A stretch of DNA of 17,773 bases from Clostridia bacterium (GTDB lineage: Bacteria; Bacillota; Clostridia; Christensenellales; HGM11417). The stretch's first letter is position 1. Each line of letters opens with the position of its first letter. The translations under genes were made by a program, and so were the position numbers. The stretch is taken from contig JAFQWR010000215.1 of NCBI GenBank assembly GCA_017407365.1, positions 1-17,773 of the forward strand, read 5' to 3'. Below, piece by piece: positions 1 through 7,112 of this stretch. The notes below the pieces were generated by a model. It did not search any database and was not told the DNA's origin. It saw only the letters and a list, made by a program, of their open reading frames with translations.

Positions 1-1332
1 CATATCCAGGTGGTACTGACCGTTTGCGGTTGCCCAGATATAGCCGTCATCCTGCGACCAGCCGTCGGGGCCGGTGCGGGTATTTTTCAGGAAGTTGTAA
101 TAGGTGCTCTTTGCCGCATCGTAATCCGTCCAGTTGAACTTCAGACCGTTCCACTGCAACCATTCGGTAGAGCCGATGATTGTATGGCCGGTACGGAAGG
201 GAGAGCCATTGGTAGCCGAGCTAAGCTGATTACCCGTGAGGTTGGGCTCCGTTTTTGCAGAGCCGAAGATCGTCCACATATTGTTGAGATCTGCGTCAAA
301 GGTATTGCCGAGCGAGGTGTAGAAGGTGGTGCGACGGTTGCCGTACACGCGCATTTCGGAAACGGTGAAGTATTTATCCTTCGCAAGCATATCGAGGCTG
401 ACGTTGGTCAGCTTGGATACGATACGGATGCCGTTTGCCACAATGCCGTCAAGCCCAAGCGAAAGGGTTGCGCCCTTGGGGTTGGGGAAGTTCATCAGAG
501 GGGTGAAGATACCCTCGGAATTGGTGTACAGATAATAGTATTTGGGCAGGGACTGCCAGCTTTTGCCGTAGTCCGAGGTGTATTCAATTGCAATGTTGCA
601 GGGGAAGATTTCGGTATCAGAGGGAATCTGAACCTCGAGATGATCGAGCGTGTAGTTATCGTTGAACAGATAGCCTACGTATTGCTCTTCGGTTGCTTCC
701 TGTGCGACGGTACTCTTAAAATAGGTTTTTTCGTCTCCGTCCGTAACCTGCTCGGCGTTATAGCTCTTGCCGAAGCTGGGGGAGGAAATGGGCTGAAGCT
801 CGGTTAAAAGACCTTCTCTTTGCTTCTGCTCGCCCTCAATGACGATTTTTTTGCCCTCAGACCAACCAATCTGCTCTTCCGTCTGCATATTGAAGGCGGC
901 TACCGAGATGTAGTAGGTTCCGGGCTGGTTATATACGTGAGAATTTACAACGGTGGATTTTGTGCTATCGTTCTGCAAGCCCGGGCCGTTGTAGCTCCAG
1001 GTTCCGTCGCCCCAATCGCATACAAAATACACAGCACCTGCGGTGATTTCGTTATCCTTACGCTTCCAGATTTTGGTTGCCTTGATTTTGGAGGCGACAT
1101 CGATCTTTTCTCCTACGGAGAAGGAATCCTTAGTGGGAATGGTTACGGTGATGAACTCGTCATCGTAGGTTTTTTCTGTCTGCGACTGCATATAAGAAAT
1201 TGCAGGAAGATTATACGTTTTGGTATTCACCTCTACCCCTCCTTGCGGATTGTCACCGGGGTTGCCGCAACCGGAAAGACAGCTCATCATAATGATACCC
1301 GTAATTGCACAACAAATGGTTTTTTTCAACAT
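1..1332 (-). CDS. Surface lipoprotein with PKD and F5/8C-like domains, probable glycosidase N-terminal part (3' end outside window)
   Basis: I translated this by hand: 444 codons without a stop, still open at position 1, so the C-terminus is missing. The ATG at 1332 follows an AAGGA Shine-Dalgarno site (1342-1346). Residues 1-22 form a lipoprotein signal ending in lipobox LSGC (Cys22), so the mature protein should be anchored outside the membrane. Residues about 65-165 look like a PKD domain, with DWGDGT at 106-111 and HVYNQPGTY at 132-140. Residues about 174-333 resemble an F5/8 type C (discoidin-like) carbohydrate-binding domain, including a QVTDGDEKTYF segment and a closing EMRVYG. The remainder is rich in aromatic residues and ends in DGYIWATANGQYHLDM, which reminds me of six-hairpin glycosidase N-termini; this last point is weak. 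It is the last visible gene of the transport unit, 81 bases after the surface protein gene. Substrate unknown. Confidence 0.82.
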   Translation of the reverse strand, partial: MLKKTICCAITGIIMMSCLSGCGNPGDNPQGGVEVNTKTYNLPAISYMQSQTEKTYDDEFITVTIPTKDSFSVGEKIDVASKIKATKIWKRKDNEITAGAVYFVCDWGDGTWSYNGPGLQNDSTKSTVVNSHVYNQPGTYYISVAAFNMQTEEQIGWSEGKKIVIEGEQKQREGLLTELQPISSPSFGKSYNAEQVTDGDEKTYFKSTVAQEATEEQYVGYLFNDNYTLDHLEVQIPSDTEIFPCNIAIEYTSDYGKSWQSLPKYYYLYTNSEGIFTPLMNFPNPKGATLSLGLDGIVANGIRIVSKLTNVSLDMLAKDKYFTVSEMRVYGNRRTTFYTSLGNTFDADLNNMWTIFGSAKTEPNLTGNQLSSATNGSPFRTGHTIIGSTEWLQWNGLKFNWTDYDAAKSTYYNFLKNTRTGPDGWSQDDGYIWATANGQYHLDM

Positions 1333-1360
1333 AAGCCTGTATCCTTGTTTGTTTTTTTGT

Positions 1361-1389
1361 CCTCCCCCAAGGGGTTGCCTTGGGGGAGG
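1361..1389. repeat. Intercistronic 12-bp perfect hairpin
   Basis: The arms CCTCCCCCAAGG (1361-1372) and CCTTGGGGGAGG (1378-1389) pair perfectly around a 5-base loop, in the 81-bp gap between the surface protein gene and the lipoprotein gene. In the direction of transcription (minus) the hairpin is followed by A-rich sequence, not a U-tract, so it does not look like an intrinsic terminator for this operon. It may be an mRNA-stability or processing element, or a copy of a dispersed G-rich palindromic repeat. Confidence 0.75.
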
Positions 1390-1413
1390 CGGTTTTATTG
1401 CAAAACCTGAAAA

Positions 1414-4386
1414 TTATCTTTTCTTTGCAATAGCTGCGATTGCAAGAGCGAGCATTGCGCATACGCCAACGCCTGCTGCTGCGCCACAGGAAACATTACC
1501 TGCGGGCTCCTTGCCACCGGTTACGGTGATGGTAAAGCTTGCGCTTACCGTTTCGTCTGCATTGCAGGTAACGGTGATGGTAACCTCGCCTGCCTTTAAG
1601 TAGGTCAGTCTGCCGTTTTCGTCTACGGTTGCTACGCTTTCGTCGCTGGACGAGAAGGTGTAGGTGTAGTCGGTGGTGTCAGCGGGGTTGATGGTTACAA
1701 ACAGCATATAGGTGCCGCCAACCTCTGCCGTTTCGGGAGTAGCGTCGAACGTGATGCTCTCGGGCATGATGGTGGGGTTTTTAACGGTGATGGTAACCTC
1801 AGCCTGAACGGAGGGATCGCCCTTTGCCGTTACGGTGATGGTAACCGTGCCTGCGTTCATGAAGGTGATAACGCCTTCGTTGTTTACGGTTGCGGTGAGT
1901 GCGCTGCTGCTCTGGAAGAGCACGCCGCCGATGGTTACGTTTTCGGGCTTAACACCTGCGATAAGGGTGTACTGCTCGCCTACCGTGCCCTCGGTGATGG
2001 GGTTGGTGATTTCGATGCTTTCGGGATATACCTTAGCAAAGGGATTGCCCTCTGCGTCTACTACGGTGTAATAGATGTTGCCGAAGGTTACAATAGTGGT
2101 AGAGAAGAATGCGAGGTCGCCCGTGTTGATATTGACAGACTGGCTCGTTACAACGGGAGTTGCCATATCGTTTACGTACATTTCGATCTTCTTCATTTCG
2201 CCGCCGTATACCTTAACCTTGATCAGGTTGGTAGCGCCACGCTGATAGGAAGAATCCTTTTCGTAGGGGCCGCTTACGCCGCCGTTGCCGCCACCCCAGA
2301 TGGTAGCCTTACGTGCTTCCTCCTGAATGAACAGAGAAACACCGTTCTGGTTGGGTACGGTCTGACGGTCGGGCATTGCATAGCCAACACCGTGCCAACC
2401 GTTGGGAGCGCCTGCTGCCGACTGTACGGTGAAGATCAGCTCGAAGTTGCCGTCCTGAATGGGCGTGCCGTTTACGATGTCCTTTAAGTAGAGCAGGGAG
2501 TAGCCGCCGTCTACTGCGGAAGCAAATTTTTCCTTAACGGTTACGGAGCCGTCTGCGTTGATGTTCCAACGGGTGTTCCATGCGCAAGCAGCGCCGTCCT
2601 TTGCGGAGCCGTTGGTTACTGCATAGCTTTCTGCCAGAGTTTCGATGTTCTGCTCGGTGAAGCTGTAGCTTGCGTATCTGCTGTCTGCCTTAACGTTTAC
2701 GGTGATTTCCTTGGTGATTGCCTTGTTGTCATCGGAAACAACGGTAATCTTCTGCTCGCCTGCCTTGGTGAAGTAAACGGTGTTGCCGCTTGCGCTTGCA
2801 CCCTCGGGCAGAATGTACGAAACGGTGTTAACCGTTGCGGTTGCGGGAAGAACGGTGGTGTTGATCGTGTAGGGAGCAAACTGATTTGCCTCTGCTGCTG
2901 CCTCAACCTCGATGCCGCTGACTGCCTGATATACATCGCCGTTTGCGTTTAAGGGGCTGATCTTGAAGGTCTTTGCGGTGAAGGTGCTGTTGGTGAAGAA
3001 GAAGCCAACGTTAGCGTTTGCCATGGTGTAGCCCTTTTCCTGCATGGTTGCCTTGGAAATGGAAACTACCTCTACGCCGTCCTGATACAGCGTGATGCCC
3101 TTTTCAACTGCTACGATAGATAAGGTGTGCTCGCCTGCAACGGTGTAGTCAGCAGGAGCGTTGCCCTCGGTGTAACCGGAATTGTTCAGCTTAGCAGAGG
3201 AATACGTGCCCTTGCCTTCCTTCTGAACGAACAGCTCGATACCTGCGGGGCTATCTCCCCAACGGGCCTTACGGGCGAAATCGGTGTAGCCCATCATGAA
3301 GCCTGCCCAGCCGTTTACGTCGGTGTTGTCGTAGCTGTATACGAGCTCTGCCTTGAAGTAGGTGTACTTCGCGTCGTTGTAGCGAACGTACAGGTTGTTT
3401 TCGGAAACGTCATCACCCGAATAGATAGCAGGGTTAACGGTGATACCGTTTTCGCTTAAGGTGAAGGCATCCTGCATATCTACTGCATAGGTTACCCAGC
3501 TCTCCTGCATGTACTTATCGTTGTTGCTCTGAGGATCGATACCTGCCTTGAAGGGAGCAAGCTCGTCGTAAGAGGTCATTGCGGTGAAATCGTAGTTGTT
3601 TAAGTATCTGTTTTGTGCCTCCTGCTCTTCCTTGGAAAGAGTGGGGGTTACCTTGAAGGATTTAGCGGTGAAATCGCCGTTGTTGAAGAAGAAGCCGATG
3701 TTTGCCTCTTCAACGGTGAAGCCCTTGTTTTCCATTTCAGCTGCGGAGATGGAAATCACAGACGTGCCGTCCTGATACAGCGTGATAGCCTCCTCGTTTA
3801 CCACGAGCTTTAAGGTGTGGGTACCGGTTACGGTGTAGTTTTCGGGGATGCTGCCCTCGGTGTAGCCGGAGGTGTTCAGCTTATTGGAGGAATACGTGCC
3901 CTTACCTTCCTTCTGAACGAAGATCTCGAGACCGTTGGGGCTATCTCCCCAGCGAGCCTTACGCGCAAAGTTGGTGTAGTTCATCATGAAGCCTGCCCAA
4001 CCGTTGCGTGCTTCGGTATTGAAGCTGTATACGAGCTCTGCGGTGAAGTATCTGAACTTCTGAGCGTCGTAACGAACGTACAGGTTGTTTTCGGAAACGT
4101 CGTCACCCGAATAGATAGCGGTGTTAACGGAAAGACCGTCTGCCGAAAGGGTGAACGCCTCATCAAGAGCCGTTTCGTAGGTTACCCAGCTGTCGCCGGT
4201 GTACTTATCGTTGTTATCCTTGGGGTCGAAGCCAACCTTGAAGGCGGAAAGCTCCGCGATGGAGGCAGCCTTGGTGAAATCCACCTCGACAGCCTCTGCT
4301 GCGATTGCACCGCTGAAGGGTACGAATACGCAGGAAAGTGCGACTGCAAATACTGCAATCAGTGCCACGAGAAATTTCTTTTTCAT
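1414..4386 (-). CDS. Secreted multidomain surface protein: two near-identical modules, a third related module, Ig-like domains, C-terminal hydrophobic anchor
   Basis: This encodes 990 residues from the ATG at 4386, preceded by a GAGAGGA ribosome site. Residues 1-29 are a signal peptide (KKK, hydrophobic core, AIA cleavage). Two long repeats follow (about 35-249 and 265-479), sharing blocks such as YSGDDVSENNLYVRY, FARKARWGDSP and FVQKEGKGTYSS. An Ig-like domain follows (about 488-570), then a divergent third copy of the same module (about 573-778), then two Big_2-like domains (about 786-870 and 872-956) of the type SSDESVATVDENG...AGEVTITVT. The last 34 residues are a Gly/Ala/Cys linker, a hydrophobic stretch and KKR, without LPXTG. 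The modules look like concanavalin-like beta-sandwiches of the LamG/DUF1080 sort, but I cannot name a family. It sits between the solute-binding lipoprotein and another lipoprotein, so glycan capture at the cell surface is a reasonable inference. No catalytic motif is recognised. Confidence 0.9.
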   Translation of the reverse strand: MKKKFLVALIAVFAVALSCVFVPFSGAIAAEAVEVDFTKAASIAELSAFKVGFDPKDNNDKYTGDSWVTYETALDEAFTLSADGLSVNTAIYSGDDVSENNLYVRYDAQKFRYFTAELVYSFNTEARNGWAGFMMNYTNFARKARWGDSPNGLEIFVQKEGKGTYSSNKLNTSGYTEGSIPENYTVTGTHTLKLVVNEEAITLYQDGTSVISISAAEMENKGFTVEEANIGFFFNNGDFTAKSFKVTPTLSKEEQEAQNRYLNNYDFTAMTSYDELAPFKAGIDPQSNNDKYMQESWVTYAVDMQDAFTLSENGITVNPAIYSGDDVSENNLYVRYNDAKYTYFKAELVYSYDNTDVNGWAGFMMGYTDFARKARWGDSPAGIELFVQKEGKGTYSSAKLNNSGYTEGNAPADYTVAGEHTLSIVAVEKGITLYQDGVEVVSISKATMQEKGYTMANANVGFFFTNSTFTAKTFKISPLNANGDVYQAVSGIEVEAAAEANQFAPYTINTTVLPATATVNTVSYILPEGASASGNTVYFTKAGEQKITVVSDDNKAITKEITVNVKADSRYASYSFTEQNIETLAESYAVTNGSAKDGAACAWNTRWNINADGSVTVKEKFASAVDGGYSLLYLKDIVNGTPIQDGNFELIFTVQSAAGAPNGWHGVGYAMPDRQTVPNQNGVSLFIQEEARKATIWGGGNGGVSGPYEKDSSYQRGATNLIKVKVYGGEMKKIEMYVNDMATPVVTSQSVNINTGDLAFFSTTIVTFGNIYYTVVDAEGNPFAKVYPESIEITNPITEGTVGEQYTLIAGVKPENVTIGGVLFQSSSALTATVNNEGVITFMNAGTVTITVTAKGDPSVQAEVTITVKNPTIMPESITFDATPETAEVGGTYMLFVTINPADTTDYTYTFSSSDESVATVDENGRLTYLKAGEVTITVTCNADETVSASFTITVTGGKEPAGNVSCGAAAGVGVCAMLALAIAAIAKKR
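2950..3594 (-). repeat. Intragenic repeat copy B (residues about 265-479)
   Basis: This is the second copy of the roughly 215-codon module of the surface protein gene. It lies in register with copy A at an offset of exactly 690 bases (230 codons). For example, CAGGTTGTTTTCGGAAACGT occurs at 3391 and again at 4081 on the plus strand. The resemblance at DNA level points to a relatively recent tandem duplication. Confidence 0.85.
3640..4284 (-). repeat. Intragenic repeat copy A (residues about 35-249)
   Basis: This is the first copy of the module, directly after the signal peptide. Nucleotide matches with copy B extend over several 15- to 40-base blocks, such as GGGGCTATCTCCCCA at 3937 and at 3247. 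The two copies align without indels through these blocks. The linker between the copies (about residues 250-264) is acidic and unlike the modules. Confidence 0.85.
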
Positions 4387-4407
4387 TTTTTTTCCTCTCT
4401 TTATTTT

Positions 4408-4421
4408 AGCGCTGTTGCGCT
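4408..4421. repeat. Small intercistronic hairpin upstream of the surface protein gene
   Basis: AGCGC (4408-4412) and GCGCT (4417-4421) can pair around a TGTT loop, in the 40-bp gap between the solute-binding protein gene and the surface protein gene. In the transcribed direction it is followed by AAAATAAAG and then the ribosome site. It could protect the upstream solute-binding protein message or tune translation. With only 5 bp it may also be chance. Confidence 0.4.
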
Positions 4422-4426
4422 GATTT

Positions 4427-6163
4427 TTACATTAAACCAAGAGCAATATACTGCTTCTTTACCTCTTCGAGCATTGCGGAGCCCTTGAGGGTGGTTTTCC
4501 ATCTGTTTACGTAAGCCTCTACCGTGCCTGCATCGCTTGCGCGGGTTGCATAGCGGTATGCGAATGCTACCATGTCGGATACCATCTCGTTCAGCTCTGC
4601 GGTGGAAACGAGGCTGGTGTTGGTCAATACGATGTATTCACCGATCTGAGGGGTACGCTTGTAGGTTGCCGTTTTTAAGTCGTGCTCTGCAACCTTTAAG
4701 GTGATGTCGGTAATTTCGGGAACGTTACCCTGAACAACGCCGTCCTGCGAGGAGGAGATCCATGCGCCCCAGTCCCATGCACCCGTATTGCTTTCGCGGT
4801 AGGTGTTTTCGTCGCCGGTGGTGTTACAGTATAACAGATTGGTTCCTTCGATTTCCTGATAGGAGATGCTCTCCTCGATGCCTACGCCCCAACGCAGAGC
4901 GTCGTATGCAACACCGCGGGAGTAAGAATCGGTAGCTTCGTCGTAGATTGCATAGCAATCGTCGATGAAGGCGCAGATCTTATCCATCAGAGCCTTGTTC
5001 ATAGCCGTCTGCTTGGATACGGTGATGATGTTGCCCGCAAGGCCCTCACCTGCCATATAGCCTGCATATTCGCAGGGAGCATCCTTTGCCACGGGAACGG
5101 GATAGGTTTCCCACCAATCGGTGGTATCGATGACGTCTGCCTCTTCCTTACCTGCATTCGCATCAATCTGCGTGGAGGAGGTAATGGAGCCGGGATACCA
5201 CTGGATACCGATCTTACCGAAGGTGGTGCGCTTGTCGTCTGCGAACTTCTGGGTGAACCAGTTGGGGTCGATCAGCTTTTCGTCAACCAGCTGACGGAGA
5301 TAGTTCAGGAAGGGCTCGTAGGTGTTGTCGGTGGTAGAGAACTGAACGTCACCGTTTTTATCTACGTAGAAGCCGTAGGGAGCAACGGGTACTCTGCCCC
5401 ACATCAGAGGCATCCAGGTTTCCAGAGTGCCAAGGCTGTTGCCGCCGCCTGCGGTGGTGAAGCCAAAGTAGTCGAGCTTATCACCGGAGTTTTTAGTCAG
5501 CTTGATCCAACGAGCAAAGTAAATGAGATCCTCGGGGGTGTTGGGCATCCACTTGCCGCCCTCGGTAACGGTTGCGCCTGCGGGCACGTATGCGTTAGCC
5601 GCGGTGGTTACATTGCCCTTTTCGTCGAGAGCAACGGTGGTGGCACGGTATTCGTTCGCCCAGTCCTCACGGATCTTGAGCGACCACGTGGGAGGGGTAG
5701 CGGGCGTCCAGATAGCGTTCAGGTTGCCCTGTGCATCCGTCATAACCTGCTTGGTAAATGCCTGATCTGCCGCTTCAATCATTCTCTTGAAGTTGGGCAT
5801 TTGGTCGAGGTAGGGCTTCCAGTCGGTGAGCAAAACGCCCTGGTTACGGATGGACTGGAAGGAGGTGAAATCGGGGAAGGAGATGATGTCGGGCTTTTTT
5901 GCCGAGCTGAAGCCGATTTTTACTGCGTTGGCAAAATCGGTGGTAGCATTCAGCGTGATGTCCAGATCGTAATTCTCCTTAATCCACGCACGGTAAGGAT
6001 CGCTTGCAGTGGTGGGCGTGTTGGTCCAACCGCTCAAAAGAAGTGTAATGCTGTTTGCAGTGCCGGGGGTGGGCGTGTTGGGATTATCGCCGCAACCGAC
6101 AAAAGCAAATGCAAGCACAGCAATGAGCAGGGTGACTGTTAACGTTTTGAAAAGCTTGTTCAT
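4427..6163 (-). CDS. Extracellular sugar-binding lipoprotein of a CUT1/LplA-type ABC importer
   Basis: 578 residues. A type II signal ends in lipobox FVGC (Cys24), followed by an Asn/Pro/Thr-rich linker, so the mature protein is membrane-tethered outside the cell. The body has family 1 solute-binding features: an early DPYRAWIKENYDLDITL segment, KPDIISFPDF, and long aromatic-rich regions such as NTPEDLIYFARWIK and NPNSWFTQ-like NWFTQKFADD. The length fits the large LplA/YtcQ group of oligosaccharide binders rather than the roughly 400-residue MalE type. The ATG at 6163 has a GGAGG site 10 bases upstream (6174-6178). It follows the two permease genes by 42 bases, so the three form one importer. 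It should deliver oligosaccharides to the permeases; the actual sugar cannot be told from sequence. Confidence 0.93.
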   Translation of the reverse strand: MNKLFKTLTVTLLIAVLAFAFVGCGDNPNTPTPGTANSITLLLSGWTNTPTTASDPYRAWIKENYDLDITLNATTDFANAVKIGFSSAKKPDIISFPDFTSFQSIRNQGVLLTDWKPYLDQMPNFKRMIEAADQAFTKQVMTDAQGNLNAIWTPATPPTWSLKIREDWANEYRATTVALDEKGNVTTAANAYVPAGATVTEGGKWMPNTPEDLIYFARWIKLTKNSGDKLDYFGFTTAGGGNSLGTLETWMPLMWGRVPVAPYGFYVDKNGDVQFSTTDNTYEPFLNYLRQLVDEKLIDPNWFTQKFADDKRTTFGKIGIQWYPGSITSSTQIDANAGKEEADVIDTTDWWETYPVPVAKDAPCEYAGYMAGEGLAGNIITVSKQTAMNKALMDKICAFIDDCYAIYDEATDSYSRGVAYDALRWGVGIEESISYQEIEGTNLLYCNTTGDENTYRESNTGAWDWGAWISSSQDGVVQGNVPEITDITLKVAEHDLKTATYKRTPQIGEYIVLTNTSLVSTAELNEMVSDMVAFAYRYATRASDAGTVEAYVNRWKTTLKGSAMLEEVKKQYIALGLM

Positions 6164-6205
6164 TAGTTACGTTCCTCCATAATTATTTTCTATTTTGTGC
6201 AAAGA

Positions 6206-7099
6206 TTAACCTTTGACAGAACCTACGTAAACACCCTTCGCAAAATATTTCTGGAAGAAGGGGTAGACGATCATGATGGGCAGACAGCCCACAACGGTGA
6301 GCGCCATTTTGATGGACATATCGTCTGCGGCGCCGCTTTCGATCATGTGAATGAGGTCATCCAGCTTGCCCTGGTTGATCTGGTTCAGGTTGTTGAACGA
6401 AATCTGAATGTAATATTGCAGAGGCCACAGATGTGCAAACTCCTGCGAAACGTACAGGAAGGCATCAAACCAGCTGTTCCACTGCCCTACCATCGTAAAC
6501 AGCGAGATTGCCGCAATTACAGGCTTGGACATAGGCAGAACAACGGAAATGAAGATACGCCATTCGTTTGCGCCGTCGATTGCCGCCGCCTCCTCGGTAT
6601 CGCGCGGGAGCCCCTCGAAGAACTGCTTGATGATGATAACGTTCCACACGTTCATGATGTTGGGAATGATGTATACCCAGATGGTATTCAGAAGACCTAA
6701 GCTTTCGATTACCAGGTAGGTGGGAATCATACCGCCGCCGAACAGGATGCAGAACAGCAACACCTTGATGACTGCGCCTCTGCCGGGCAGATTCTGACGG
6801 GAAACCGCATACGCCAAAAGCGCGCAGGCGATAACGCTGAGCACCGTGCCAACCACGGTACGGAACAGACTGACGCCGATTGCCGTTAAAATGTAATTAC
6901 CCGCCGTAAACACCTGCACATAGGCACGGATGGTGAAATTTTCGGGGATGGGCAAAAAGTAGCTTGCGTTGATTTCGTGCGGGGCACAGAAGGAAACCAG
7001 CACCGAATAAACCAACGGATATAAGCAGGCAAGTGCAACGATGGCACAGATTGCGGTAACGACAACGGTATAAATGATTTCTTTTGTTTTTGTAGACAT
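6206..7099 (-). CDS. Carbohydrate ABC transporter permease, YtcP/LplC type
   Basis: 297 residues with about six membrane helices, starting with a cytoplasmic STKTKEI and a first helix (about 9-35). The EAA loop that contacts the ATPase is clear: EEAAAIDGANEWRIFISVVLP. The C-terminus KGVYVGSVKG is typical of YtcP/LplC inner-membrane subunits of CUT1 importers. The start at 7099 is set by a strong AAGGAGGT site (7107-7114) that overlaps the stop codon of the upstream permease (7113-7115), so translation of the pair is probably coupled. It should form a heterodimer with the 492-residue permease and receive substrate from the lipoprotein encoded next. No ATP-binding subunit lies in the window. 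Such importers commonly share a MsmX-like ATPase encoded elsewhere. Confidence 0.95.
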   Translation of the reverse strand: MSTKTKEIIYTVVVTAICAIVALACLYPLVYSVLVSFCAPHEINASYFLPIPENFTIRAYVQVFTAGNYILTAIGVSLFRTVVGTVLSVIACALLAYAVSRQNLPGRGAVIKVLLFCILFGGGMIPTYLVIESLGLLNTIWVYIIPNIMNVWNVIIIKQFFEGLPRDTEEAAAIDGANEWRIFISVVLPMSKPVIAAISLFTMVGQWNSWFDAFLYVSQEFAHLWPLQYYIQISFNNLNQINQGKLDDLIHMIESGAADDMSIKMALTVVGCLPIMIVYPFFQKYFAKGVYVGSVKG

Positions 7100-7112
7100 A
7101 ATCTATACCTCC

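Noticed and set aside
10..1410. Two long plus-strand ORFs (265 and 196 residues)
   Set aside because: They are antisense to the lipoprotein reading frame, lack ribosome sites and recognisable domains, and arise from the codon bias of the real minus-strand gene.
1500..1870. Recurring ACGGTGATGGTAAC-like short repeats
   Set aside because: They encode the repeated VTITV strands of the Ig-like domains and need no other explanation.
3817..4488. Plus-strand 223-residue ORF across the start of the surface protein
   Set aside because: It is a shadow of the repeat-containing gene; another antisense ORF (3127-3459) covers copy B with similar sequence because the DNA repeats, not because it is a gene.
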